Origin: Erythrocercus mccallii
Lineage: Eukaryota > Chordata > Aves > Passeriformes > Dicruridae
Assembly (NCBI GenBank): GCA_013397435.1
Contig: VZRG01002004.1
Location: 8,625-72,624 of the forward strand
Direction: 5' to 3'
DNA length: 64,000 nt
Both the position numbers and the translations under genes were made by a program. Below are positions 38,023-50,476 of the stretch, in pieces. Position 1 is the first letter of the stretch. Each line of letters begins with the position of its first letter. The notes under the pieces were generated by a model. The model ran no database searches and had not been told where the DNA came from. It was given only the letters and a program-made list of their open reading frames with translations.

Positions 38023-41000
38023 TGATTTTGCTCCACAGAACAAACAAGAGGCTTAGTTTTCCTTCCAATCTAGAAAAAGTTTTTAGCCCTGCAAGCTATA
38101 GCACAATTGTCCTTGCATGGTCACTCCTTGACCTGCTGTCAAATGTAAAATCAAACACCTGTGGCAGATACTTAAGACTATGTGTGTGCCCCTGTTGATC
38201 CATCTGCAATATATTACATCCTAATTTATTACTATGGGTGGTTTTCAAAGGTGATTCATTAGACAGACAAAGTCCATTGCACAGTTTAAAAACTGTTTTT
38301 CTTCCCACTGTTCTAATTTTCTCTTCTTCTCAGGTTTCTGTTTCCTTTTATGCAATGCCAGGGATATTAAGTGCTTGTGAGACACTATTTGGTCCAAAAC
38401 CAGTCAGTCTGTTCTGGGCAATTAATGTGGGTGGTGAGCAATATCTGACCCAAATTTTGTGGGTTGGATAAACTGTAAGAAGTGGTTAATTATCTTCTAC
38501 CAGACCATATCGGTTTAATGGGGGGTGGAATTTCTCATGTATACAGAATAAATTCATGAGTTCTGGCATTGTCCTGAAAGAAACCAAGGGATAGCTGTCT
38601 CTTAAACAAAGATTTTTCACAACTCTGTCTGAAGCTTAGGCTATGAATTGGTGTGGAAGGCCATATGATGGCTCTGATAAGTGTTGCTAATACAGATTAC
38701 TGTGTCCTAGGGATACAATCAGGGGAAGACATAGCTTGCTAAGATAAAGTTCCTGATCCAGGTTTTCCATTGGGTTATTTTCAACTGCTTTCAAGACAGC
38801 AGGTAAAAAAACAGCTACAGTTTTCCATGATAGCAGTTTTTAGCTTTGTGAGTTTATTGATTCATGTAATATATGAAACTTCATAAAGAAAGTAAGGAGA
38901 ATTACATTTGCTTCTTCTAAGTCTCTCCTCTGCTCAAAGTAAAACCACCTCATCTGGTCCACCCTGTCTGAGATATAAAACAATGGATGTGTTTCTACCT
39001 GGGCTGCAATTGCTGAAAATATCCCTCCTAAATAATATCTGAGTTGAGTCACATGTTCACTATTCACTATTATAGTATAACATGTGGAGCACTTCTGTTT
39101 TTTCTAAGGAAACCCTCAAATGCTGCTTCTTCACACCACAGATTGGCAGTTTATGGAGAAATCCAACGGCTAAATCATCAAGTTGAAAGTACTTACAGTC
39201 TGTTGTGACATGGTTTTTGAAATACTTTCTTTTCTCTTTCCTTCTGCCACCCTGGGTAGTGCTACACCAAATAAAAATTTCTGTCATTTAAAATACAACC
39301 ACAAAGCTCACGGTACTTAGTCCCAAGTTGTCACTTAAGGTCTTGATGATGAAAATTTTTTTATATTTTGTAAGAAGTTTCAGCTTCTGTCTGAAGAAGC
39401 CCCTCCGAGGCTAAATGTCAATGATATCAAAAATGAGGCTGTCTGGTTTATTGTAAGACTGTTTGGTTTAGATCAAGCTCTTTAGTGTTAGTGAAGCTGC
39501 CTCATCTGGAGAAGGAAATGACTTATAAGTGATGTAACAGTTCTGAAAGGGAGTTAGACAGTGGGAGACGCACATAACTGGTTTGTCTTGTTTGGTCATT
39601 TAATTGGGCTCCCTATTAACTTGTCAGAGGGTAAAAGGAAAAACGGCATTTCATAACAGCTTTTAATTGCTAGAGATGAAGAAATAAAGTATAATGATGC
39701 GAGCAGAGAAATTTTCACCTTACCATTACAGCCAACACTTTCTCCAACAGCAGAGCTTCCCTGACTCAGACGTGTCAGGGAAACCAGGACAAACACCAAT
39801 GAGCTGTGAGTCCCCACCCTGCTCATGACACAGGGAACATCTCTCTTCCTTCCCTCTCTGGGAGGAGGCTCATTTCTGAAGAAAATGGCCTGACATCTAA
39901 GGGATGACTGATTCCTCCAGACGCAAAAGTTTTCAAGTTTCTTGTGTTAAAAAGATACCCCCAAACAGCTCCCCGTTACACTCTTCCTGCAGCCAGATGT
40001 GTGCTTCCACATAATTGCAGGATGATGTCTCAAACAGGGAGACCTGCTGATGGACCTTCAGATAACCAGTGCAGTTTTCTGGTCAATGTGTGTCCAGAAC
40101 ACAGCCTTCATCAATCGAATGTGCCAGGGAGCCCCGAGAGGCATTGCTGCAGGAACTGCCTGTACCTGCTGGAGGCAACACAGTCCCCTGCTGTTGCAGA
40201 GCCCCTGGGCACCCTGTTGCCCCACAGGGACTCATTGCTTGGCCCAGCTCCACACTGCCTCCAGCACTTGTGACTAAATTGCCTGGTGAGTCTTGAATCA
40301 TAGAAGATGCACCTGAAGCTTGGATATAATTTAAGAAAATTCTTTTGCCTTCATCTTCAAATTTGTGGTATGTCTTGATAACCCCATAATGCAAAGTTGG
40401 AAGTCATCTAAGGTTTCCAGACAAATGCCTTTGTCTGGAATAACTTTTACTTCAGAAGATGACATTTGGAGCCTGTCTCAATAGCCTGAATATAGGGACC
40501 AGGTACCATTTTAGTGAATTCATGTCTTTTTCCCAACCAGATGCTGTCCTGTAAGGATGAAAGTTTCCCACAAGTTTTTGTCACATCTGCCTTTATATCC
40601 CAAGCACTTGGATGACACTGTATGTATCTTTAGACAACTGAATTCTTTCATTCTGGGTTTAAAACTGTCTAAGCAAACATCTGCTTGGAAGTACAAATAT
40701 TCTGGAATGATTCCTCCTCTTCCTTGGAGCCCAAAGCTTAGTTCAATCACCCCATCTGCCTAGCAGTCATATCCCCTATGAACTGTGGAATTACTGGTAC
40801 TTTTGTACAACTAGAGTGCCAAACCATCCAGCAGCCACTGCAGTCCTATTGTGGGAGGTATGCAAAGATCATAAGGTGATGGACAGCCTCCACCTCAGCC
40901 TTTAAACTATCCATAGTGGGACAAGAATGAACAAAGGGAGGGAGGCCTATAAGAAGAAATATTTAGGTACCTCAGTCCCATTAAAATCAGTAGAGAACTT

Positions 41001-43700
41001 GTTTCAGTACTTTAGTGACTTGGATCTCCTGGTTTCATTATAGATCTCATTCTCAGCCATGACCTGTAGAGCATGGCAAGGATCTGAATTTTAACTGCTC
41101 TTAACCAATCTGGACCAGCTGTGTGATATAGTTGAATTTGGCTTGGAATCTGAGCCCATGATGTTAATGTCCATCCATAAAATTTACAGGGCCTGCTGGA
41201 CAGTAAGGATGTTTTTTAGAACTTGCCTGTCCCTGTAAGATATCAATGCAATGTAAAAAGTAGTAAGGTTGTGAATGGCTAAAAAAGATTAAATGTGTGA
41301 GACTTAAGTGCTAATAATATCCCACTGAAATCATGAATAAATGATACCTTCTTTTTCAAGAGACAGGCTTTTCTTTAAGTTGCTGGGGAAATTCTGGTGA
41401 GGTACTCCAAGCATTTCCTGCTCCAACTGCTCTCTTGCCTTTCTGAGAGATGCAAGTTATGGAGATTATGATTTTATACACTTTACATTATCAACATAAA
41501 CCAAGGGTAATATGTGAATTTTTTGACTCTGAATCACTTGCCAGAGAGGGATGTACAAGCCTCAGGGGGTTGGCACATTCTCCTTAATTCTTCTGTTCAC
41601 CCTGGGCCCAGTTGCTCATTTCTCTCTCTCTTCCCACCAAAGTCAAGGAACCACCATATGGGGCATTTCTTATAAAGCATCTGAAGCTCATCCCCATATT
41701 TCCAGAACATGTTAATAATAAACCAAGCATTAAGGACTGTAGGTAATTTCTTTTCAAGCTCCTGCATTGCTTTCTCATCCCTGCTGCACACTGAGAGTGC
41801 CACTTACCAACAGCATCAACTCACTGGTGATGGCGCATGAAGGTAGTTCCATGTGTCCAGCTGGTGTTCTTCACTGTGACCATGGCTACCCACAGGCAGA
41901 AAGTTGTGTTCTCTGTGATTTCTGTGTGCTCTAAGGAGCACTTATATGTCACATGGGCCCCTCTGGCAGAACAGCCCACACCAAGTATTCTCTGAATACT
42001 GCAAAGAAACCATAAAATTCTGCTGCAGGAAATCCCATGCTCCTTTGGCTTGAATGCTTAGCAGCTATTCAGGGTTTTTCTGTGTCATGTTTCTTTTGGG
42101 AGGAGGAGCTGATAGAGTCATGCAGAGTCTTTGTGCAATCTGATTTATTTGCCAGAAGTGTGAGCCAGGTCTCCTTGCTTCACAAAATAAATAAAAAATA
42201 AAAGCAAGCAGGAGGTGGTTTCCTTGCTGAGAAATTCAAATGTGCCAGAAGCATTTTGCCTGATTTTTTTCAAAATTCAGTATTTTGCATCTCTGGCCTT
42301 TTTCTGGCCTTGTCTCTCACAGCTCTCTGCTTCCAGAGTCATGGTTGGTCCAACAAAAATCCTTTCATCCCACATAGCTTAGCTACTCTCAGCCACTGCT
42401 GTAATGATTGGTACCTTTGGCAGGGACTTCAGTTGTCTCAGTTACCTCTACTCCAAGGAACATTTTGTGTTCCTTCCTTTAAGTCTCAGAGCTTTTCCAG
42501 AAGATACACTTTTGTCACTACAAGAGTGATTGAAGGGTAGTCTTATGGCGTATGTTAGAAAGGAATCAAATTTAATCATGACAGTGTCTTTAGGTCCTGT
42601 AATATGTGAATACATCCCTCGGGTTGATAGTTTGATGGGAGATTTAAAATCTTGCAGACAACCAGTGAAGTCAAGGAAGCAAATTCAGTTTCCAGGAGAT
42701 TGGATCAAGCTTCAGGGGCTTGTTTTGTTTTGATTTTTTTTAAACTAAAAGAAAAAACAAAGACTCCTGTATTGTGAACCATGATTTGTCTGGGCTTATC
42801 TATAAGTATTCAGAATCATCACACAGGCCGTGCTATTATGCTTACGAGTATGACTGGTTGCATGACTTCCACAGGTCATATTTTTCTCTCTCAATGCTCC
42901 TGACCTTTCACTATTTCTTTGTGTCTGGTGTGACACCTGTGTCTGGTGTTGCAGTACCTGCACAGAATCAGACAAAAAGTCATAGTGAAAGAGATATTTG
43001 GACCTCCAGCCTCTGACTGACTGACTGTTGAGAGCATGGCCAGCTCAGGCAGCTTCCTCAGGGCCCTGTTCAGCTCATTTTTCAACATTTCCAAAGAAGG
43101 ATACAGGGTCTTACAGGAAAGCCATATTTGAGCTGTCATCTGCATCCTTTTCTTTCAAATAAACAGTTCCCTTTCCCAGTGACCCAACCACTGTGCTTAC
43201 TCACTCTATCAGGACCCTGTGGAGAGCTCCTGTCTCCTTTGGGTGAGCAGTCCTAACCAATTCTCTCTGTAGTTCTTAAAAGTCTCATCTCTATTGCTGC
43301 ACTAATGAACATTTACACTGGTAAAGGGGGGTTAAATCTGCCTCTTCTGCCTGTGCAAACTCAAAAGTCTAAATGTGAAATCTCTCTATTTCCCATTTAA
43401 CAAAATCAAAACAGACCCCAATCTGCTCAGCCACTGACATGAGTGTCCTGGTCCCAGCTGGAACAGAATTCATTTTTCCACACTGCACTGGTGCAGTGCT
43501 GTGTTTCAGATTCAGCAGGATAATGTTGATAACACACTGATATTTTGGTTGTTGCTAAGTAGTGCTTATGCTGAGTCAAAGACTTTTCAGTGTCTCATGC
43601 TCTGCCTTTGAGGAAGTGCACAAGAAGATGGGAGAGAGTATGGCTGAGACTGCTGACCTGAGCTGGTCAAATGGATATTCCATTGAAGATCATGCCCAAT

Positions 43701-43708
43701 ATATAAAT
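43701..43708 (+). promoter_or_regulatory. TATA-like box of LTR-2
   Basis: 'atataaat' sits in the position expected for the U3 promoter of this LTR type, upstream of the presumed start in R. Whether it drives transcription now cannot be told. Confidence 0.55.
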
Positions 43709-43841
43709 TAAAGAGAATTGGCCAAGGGGCTGACCACTGATGGGAGACAGTAGTGAGCACTGGTACTGGGCATCACTTGTTTCCCTTGCATTTAATCTCT
43801 TTGTCTGTCCTTTTCCTTACCTTATTTATTTATTTATTATT

Positions 43842-43847
43842 ATTAAA
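43842..43847 (+). promoter_or_regulatory. Variant polyadenylation signal in LTR-2
   Basis: ATTAAA after a TTAT repeat, about 140 bases downstream of the TATA-like box. This is the normal spacing of U3 promoter and R polyadenylation signal in a short LTR. Confidence 0.5.
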
Positions 43848-43937
43848 TTCTTTCATTGTTCTTATCTCAACTTATGGGTCTTACCTTTTTTTCTGATTTC
43901 TTCATCCCAGCAGGGTGAGCCAGAGGGGAGCGAGTTT

Positions 43938-43990
43938 GAGTGAGTGAGTGAGTGAGTGAGTGAGTGAGTGAGTGAGTGAGTGAGTGAGTG
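43938..43990 (+). repeat. GAGT microsatellite within LTR-2
   Basis: About 13 perfect copies of GAGT. The parent LTR type has a short 'gagtgagcgag' run at this point, so the microsatellite most likely grew by slippage from that seed. Confidence 0.92.
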
Positions 43991-44049
43991 TTGTGTGGTA
44001 CATTGTTGCCGGCTGAGGTTAAATTGCAGCAGTGGGGAACATCATCTTG

Positions 44050-44787
44050 CAGACGGACAGGCAGAGAGCACCCCTGCTCAGTTTAGTAAGGCCAGGTGCT
44101 GGGTCCTGCACTTGAGTTACAACAAACCCATGCAGCTCTAAAAGCCTGGGGAGGACTGGTTCAAGAGCTATTTGGCAGAAGGGGACTGGGAAGTGCTGGT
44201 TGACAGTAGCTGCACATGAGCCAGCCTGTGCCCAGGTGGACAAGAAGGCCAAAGCACCTTGGCTTGTACCAAGAATACTGTGGCCAGTATCCAGAACCAG
44301 GGCACTGATCATCTCCCTTTACTTGGTCCTGGGGAGGCTGTACCTGGAGTGCTGTGTTCACTTCAAAAAGGACTTTGTGGTGCTGGAGTACATCCAGTGA
44401 AGGGCAACAAGTCTCACAGAAGGACTAAAAAACATGATTAAGAGCTGAAGGACTTACCTTTGTTCAGTCTTGAGAAGAGGAGGCTTGTGGGGGGGATCCA
44501 GTCTCTTCTGCCATGCCTGCAGTGAGAGGACAAGAGATGACCTTAAGCTGAGATCAGGCAGATGCAGATTAGATATTAGAAAAAGTATTGTCTTTGTTAG
44601 GGTGGCCAGGCTCTGCAGTAGGTTGCCTAGGGAGGTGGTGGAATGACACTGTGGAGGTGTTTAAGAGGCACCTGGAGCTGGGCGATTTGGTTTAGTGGTT
44701 TAGGGGTTGCAGTGGCAGTGCTGGGTGGACAGTTGGATTGGGTGATCTTGAAGATCTCTTCCAACCTTGACTTGCTTTGATTCTGTG
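44050..44787 (+). mobile_element. CR1 LINE 3' end with ORF2 C-terminus, plus strand
   Basis: The left part still resembles coding CR1. A plus frame from 44200 to 44400 carries the ORF2 landmarks CAQVDKKAK, SRTRALII, LECCVHF and KKDFVVLEYIQ before a stop. At DNA level, 'gaccttaagctgag' (44537), 'ctctgcagtaggttgcc' (44612) and 'gatcttgaagatctcttcc' (44743) follow the CR1 order. The copy ends with 'ttgattctgtg' at 44787. It begins about 20 bases after LTR-2, in the same orientation. The 5' part is absent and the frame is broken, so it cannot move itself. Confidence 0.93.
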
Positions 44788-47700
44788 TCCTGCTCTGAGC
44801 AGTCTACACAGAGCTGTCCCTCAGAGAGCTGGAAAGGAGCAGTAGCAGCCTGGCAGAGCTGGTGAGACTTGAAAACCAGGTACAAATGTTATTAACATGA
44901 GCTGCAGAACCCCACAGAGCCACAGCTTAGAAACTCAGGACATACAGTATACAGAGCCAGATGGAGAGACCACTCCAAGGCGTCTCCAGGAAGCCAAGTC
45001 CCTGAGGGAGTTTAGGTGAACCTTGGGCTGGCTGGTGTGTGGGAAAGAACCACTTTTTGTAGGTTTAGTCACTGGTGCTGGTCAGAGCTGCAGCTGCAGC
45101 CTGGCAGCCTTATTCCTCTCTAGAGCAGTCAGTAAGTTGTGCTCCTGCACCTCTCACCAGTCTGAGGGTCCTTCCCTCTGTGGGTGGCTTTTTTGGGTTA
45201 TGTGGTGCAGAATCAGGGAAACACACTCTGTGCCAATGGAATGTCAGAGGAAGGGATGTGATTTGCAAGTCTTGGGTGGAAGATATAGCCAGGTGGGGAC
45301 AATTCCTCCATCTCAGAAAAATTTGTGAGATTTTTGACATATTGACATTCTGACTACCTCTTTGTTACAAAGCAAAATAGAAGTTTGTGACAATTCCTAT
45401 GCTTTGTTTAAATGCCTTTGGGATACATTGTTTTTATCTGATATTTTTCTAATTATCTTCCATTATAAGTTTTACAAAAATCATTTACAGCTGGAAACTC
45501 ACCTTTAAATTTGACCTTGGAAAATAAAATCAGAGTTTATTTTTTAATAAATAAAAACATTCAAGTAATTAAAAAAACTTAATGGCCTCCTCCCCAAAAG
45601 GTTTTGACAATTTGTCAACTTTTATAGCAAAAATGTTTTATATAAGAGGTTCCAAGCAGATTGGATACCCCTTTATTTTACCTTAGTCCCCTTAGGTCCT
45701 CCCCCATGATGCAGAAATGATTGTGCCTGTTCTCTTGCAGATGTTAAAACACCTATGGAGGTCCTTTGGAAAAAGGAAATTAACTATTAATAATTAACTT
45801 TGAGAGCTGGAAGATATAATTGATAACAAGTAATAGAAAATTACCTCTTAGAAAACACAAATGCCATAAAAAAACCTGTTCCACTTAAGGACAAAAAATT
45901 ATTTCCTGTTTCAGAATTAGAGGAACTCAAATAAAAGGCAAGCAACATGTAAATATTTGCAATACTTTCTGCCTCTCTAAATGTATTTATTTTAAAATCA
46001 AAAGCTACCCAAGGTGTTTTTGAGATACCACACAAGATCACCTCAACAGTCCAAGACTTAGTGAAAACAAAAAAACCTCCCTTTTTTCAGGATCTTTTCT
46101 GGCTTATGCCCTATGTAATAAATCTCATGTCAAATTTAATTAAATAGACAATTTAAAAGACAATTTAAAAGACAATTGCACATGCATATGTTCAGTAGGC
46201 TTAACACCACTTCTGGCCAGCTTATATGCTCAGGGGACTCCAGCTCCAGCATGTGATAAAAAAACTCATCCCTTTAGTGTCACAGATCCTTCTGCTACCA
46301 CAGAAAATAGACAACGCATTCCGGGTGCTGGGTCAGAGCTGGCAAAATTCTGAGTATTCACAACTAGGACAAGGCCTTTGGAAGGAATTCAGCTACCTGG
46401 AGCTCTTCCTGGGAGAACCTGGCCGTAATTACAAACAAACAAAAAAAGCTGGGTAAGTCCAGGTTCTCAGAAATTTATTGAACTTCCTAAATGCAGGTGA
46501 AGTGCACTGTCAGGCAGCTGCCAGAGGGTGAGCAAAGCTCAGCTCCTGTAAGGCTGTGCTTGCTCCTGGTCATGCTGTAGAACCACACTGCTGGCTGCCA
46601 GCCTGTCTGCTCCTGTCTCGTGATCACCAGGCAAAGTGTGAGGCTGCAGGGAGTCTCTCCATCTTGGCCAGTGAACCATCTGAAGAGATCCTGGGTGTTT
46701 CAGTCATTTGTGATCATTTCTCCATTCCCAGGGAAGTTGTTTTGGAAAAGTCAGTAATGATCCTAAAAGTTGAGGTATGCTGAAAATCCTGGCCACAGGG
46801 AAGAAGAAAGCCTATGTTTCTATTCACTGCTTGTTCTGAAAAGACTCAGTCCAAAACACAGAGATAAGTAGTGATTCCCATTGACTTAGCAGGCTTTGAG
46901 TGAAACCCAAAGTGCTTGATACTAAACTCCTCAGAATCATGAGCTAGTGAAACTGGTGAAGAGTTCTCAGGCAACAAGCTCCTTTTTCCATGCTACCCAT
47001 GTCCAACTCTCTCTTTGCTTCTTCGGTCCTGCTTTTCCTCTGCATGCTGCATGGTTTGGGCAGGTGTGAGTCAGACCATTCCTTTCTGGACACTTGCAGA
47101 TTGATCTGTTCCTTTCCTGCTCCACTTTCCACACTGGGATATTCTCAGACTGAGATTTAAACACTCCTCTGGGGAGCCTTCCTGAGAGACATGATACTGT
47201 TTTTTGGAAGGACCCTTCTCTGACACTCTATTCCAGACCCATCCTGTCCCCATAGCAACTCTGGATAACAACTGAGATGCATTACATTATTTTTTCCATT
47301 CTTCTGGCCCTTGAGTATAAATGTAGCTGCCAGCAGGTAAATTTAAAATGCATAATAATCAGGACTTCACACAGCTGGTAGCCAGCCTGCATAGTTTGCT
47401 ACCACAGGAGGCCACAGAATTGAAGAAATACAGTCTGAAAAGGATTGAAATTGGAGTTGCTTGTGGGAACCTCATCCCACTTTTCACATGGGGTTTGGTG
47501 GGCAGGGGAAGAGATCCAAAGACTTCAGCTCTCACTCTGCAAAGGACTCAGCTGTAGTGTCGTTGCATGTTTCCTAACAAGAATTTTGTTCAAAATGATT
47601 CTTAGCTTCAAAGATTGTATTTGTGCAAACTATTCCCATCAGGTGAGGGGCTTTTTCTGCCTTAAGCCTTTGAATAAGGCAAAATTTTGAATACAAAAAG

Positions 47701-50336
47701 CTGGTGGCAGTGCCAGTTGTGTGTGTTCCTTATTTCTTTTAAGTGCCTGGGAATCCAAGGAGGTAATGTTCTCCCTCAACTTGGTGATCTCCAAGTGCTC
47801 GTCTATGACTTTGTGATGCTCCAGGCACTGGACTTTCAAAGCTCCTGCTCTGAACAAAGGGGGACTAGCTGATGCCAATGAAAATATTCATTTGATCCTT
47901 CTTGCCATTTCAAAGCTTCATGAAGAGCTTTTTTCTTCCTATTCATTCAAGTCCCTCAATACAGGAATATGTTAATTTGAGCAGAGTGGTTAACTGCCAG
48001 CAGAGAAAACAACACGGGCATGAAAATTCAGCCTGAAACAGATGTCTGTGCAGGGGAAACCCTCCAGCTCCTCCCTGTAGAAATGGTGTCTTCTCGTTGT
48101 CAGAGCAAAACCACAAAAAGGAGGTCAGATCATTTTTACACATATTTTCCTTGGAAAACTCTTACTTCCCAGGCACCAATTTATGCCTGACACTATTAAT
48201 AATTTTCAAAATTTCAGAAAGCCCTTGAAATCAACTAGTAGTGCAAAGAAACTTTCCCTGGGAATGTTTCACTGCCTTCTCAGAAGTGGCTGACCTTGCG
48301 CTTACTGCAAGTGATAATTTGGTATAAGGTTTCTTTTCTCAGCTTGAAATACAATAGGAGCTCCTCCCACTCCCACAGAAATACATGTACCAGCACTTAA
48401 CAGACCATCCTCAAAGACCTGGATTCCCTCACCCACCACATGTTCTCTGCCTCCTTCTCCCTGTTTCCACCCACATCTGGTCAGATAGTCTTGCTGTGAG
48501 AAACGATGGTGCTATATATAAGAATATTATCACATTACCACTTACAACTCTGTCTATCTATCCCTTTCTGTGTGACCTTTTTTCCCGGCCTCTCTCTTTC
48601 TGTATATTTCTACTGTATCAGATAATCCTTGAAAAGAACCAGAACCCCCTGCAATACTCCCAAACATATTTTAAAATTAATTTTCTCAAGAAATGTGTCT
48701 TGACTAAAAATCTTGAATTTTTCCCATCATAGGTCGCCTTGATAAACCCATTGTTTTCACTGAGAGCTGTTCCCTTCTGGTGCTACAGATCAGTTCTAGT
48801 CAGTATTTGCTTCCAGTGGAAGCACGGAGATGCAAAACACAAATACTAACCCCTTCCAGAGGAGCAAACAACTCTGACTTGGATGATGATGATGGATAGC
48901 TGGAAGATGGATCTGCTTTTCAGGGTCTGCCTCTGTTAGTCTCAGACTTCAGAGGGATTTTTGACAAGGTGGTAAGCCTGTGGGAAATAGGCTGAATGTC
49001 TGTGCAAGTCAGTGCATCTTGGCATCGCAATGACTTTGCAAGCACAGCGTGACAGAGACTTTTTTTCAACCTCTCCATGCTCATGAGGTCAGGCCCAAAT
49101 CCATTGCACCTACTGTAAATTGTCAGGTCCCGTCCTTTAAATATGACCTTCACCATCCTTCTCCAGTTCCTGGTGAGGTAGCCTGACTGGGAAATTAAGA
49201 ACTCACTCAGGGTGACTTTGATTTCAACAATGCTGGTGTTTCACTGGCCAGGTGAGGACCCTACGATGGCTGGATTTACACAGGTGTTTCAGTTTACAGT
49301 GTAGGTGTTTACAGGTAGGAAGAGGTACACAGAGGTGCACTATAATATTTCCCGACCTGTTAAGGTGGTTGTAAAGTTAAATATATTAGAAGATTTAAAA
49401 CATTCAGCTGTTGCTCTGCTAGGGGTCTTACAAGACATATTGGACATGACCCGTATGTATTGCAACAGAGGAAAGCTAATTAATACATACACAAGGTATG
49501 ATTTATTACCTATCAAAACTACCATAACTGGTCCTCTTCTTTGATACCTATCATATTTAAATTTTGAAAGGAGTTACTTATCCATAGCCATAAGAGATGT
49601 AATGAAATTCTGCAGGGAAACATCTATTCAGTAGAAGATTCTGTCACATTAATGACTTACATTTTGAAATTAGTAAGGATATTTGTAGAGTTGAGTAGCC
49701 CACCAGGGACATTTCTATAAAGGCTGTCTCATAAGAAAACAGGGTGTGTCACATTTAGACATGTTTCCTCATGAAAATTTAAGTTAGAGATAGATTTTTC
49801 CTTTGAGACAGAGCTGGAATTGGACACAGATTATTTATCTAGACCACAAAACTCCAGAACATTTCCATCTTTTCATGTCCAGGATAGATTACTGCCAATC
49901 AGGAAAAGATCAGGACGCACACTTTTATTCTCTCTCCTTATTTTCTGCTTTATCCTTTATGCAGTGGTTCTTTTGCCACATCTGTGCAAGCTGGGAACAA
50001 AATGCCAGAGAGCTCCAGTAGAAACAAAGAAATGTGATCATAGCCTGAATAGTGAGCTGAAAGGCAGCCTGTGAAGAGTTTGCTAAAATACCCTCAGCAA
50101 TCTCGTTGAGAGATGCAGTTTCAGGGTTCATGAAATTATTCATGAATTCAGCAAGACAACATAGAGAAAAACATAGTTTTCTAATAGTATGCTGCAAATT
50201 TCAACTTTTTTATGGAGATCCTGGAAAGCTCAAAGAAAAATTTTTGTGTTTGAATACATACATTACATCTCAAAAAAAAAAACTAATAATGAGCAAGGAA
50301 AAGCACTACTTAATGCCTTGCAAGGAGCCTGTTTGA
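44788..50336. other. Unique-looking non-coding stretch
   Basis: No gene is supported over 5.5 kb. 46146-46178 is a three-copy short repeat. A 106-codon minus frame at 48923-49240 has a protein-like composition but no homologue I can name. 48881-48896 is a short GATGAT run. The rest looks like ordinary AT-rich non-coding DNA. Confidence 0.55.
46146..46178 (+). repeat. Three-copy 'agacaatttaaa' repeat
   Basis: Two perfect 12-base copies of 'agacaatttaaa' are followed by a partial third, 'agacaattg'. Near-perfect identity suggests a recent slippage event. Confidence 0.85.
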
Positions 50337-50476
50337 ATTCATAGAATGTTTTGGATAGGACGAGATCTTAAAGGTCATCCAGTTCCAACCCCTCTGCCGT
50401 GGTCAGGGACATCTCCCATTAGACCAGGTTGTTCAGAGCCCCATCCAGCCTGGCCTTGAACCTCTACAGGGGTGTA
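50337..50476 (-). mobile_element. Short CR1 3' end, antisense
   Basis: The plus strand reads 'attcatagaatgttttgg', then 'gatcttaaaggtcatccag', 'ttccaacccctctgcc', 'ggtcagggacatctccca' and 'agaccaggttgttcagagcc'. This is the reversed 3' end of a CR1 subfamily that differs in sequence from the fragment at 31.6 kb. About 140 bases remain, with no coding part. The subfamily is not assigned. Confidence 0.92.

Larger units (their letters stand above)
31769..43443. other. Long unique-looking stretch, no supported gene
   Basis: No interspersed repeat is recognised over 11.7 kb. 31810-31851 is a T/GT-rich simple run. 33938-34189 has more CpG than its surroundings and an 83-codon open frame. 37515-37560 is a GT/T-rich run. 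37972-38022 is an AT-rich tandem repeat. A strong acceptor-like site lies at 38333. 39944-40280 is GC-rich, with three plus-strand frames open at once. None can be tied to a known protein. Confidence 0.55.
43444..44031 (+). mobile_element. LTR-2: near-complete avian ERV LTR
   Basis: The element opens with TGTCCTGGTCCCAGCTGG. It then follows the order of a very common avian LTR: 'cagtgctgtgttt' (43494-43506), 'aatgttgataacacactgat' (43521-43540) and 'gttgctaagtagtg' (43550-43563). A TATA-like box 'atataaat' lies at 43701-43708, 'gggcatcacttg' near 43767, and ATTAAA at 43842-43847. 'gttcttatctcaac' follows at 43859, and the end is 'gttaaattgcagca'. Its TG...CA ends roughly mirror each other. 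About 588 bases fits a full LTR with no viral genes beside it, so a solo LTR is likely. No target duplication is obvious. ERVL-type class is inference. Confidence 0.85.

Noticed and set aside
42891..43145. 84-codon minus-strand frame near 43.0 kb as an exon
   Set aside because: A plus frame of 80 codons overlaps it, splice sites are poor, and the length is well within chance.
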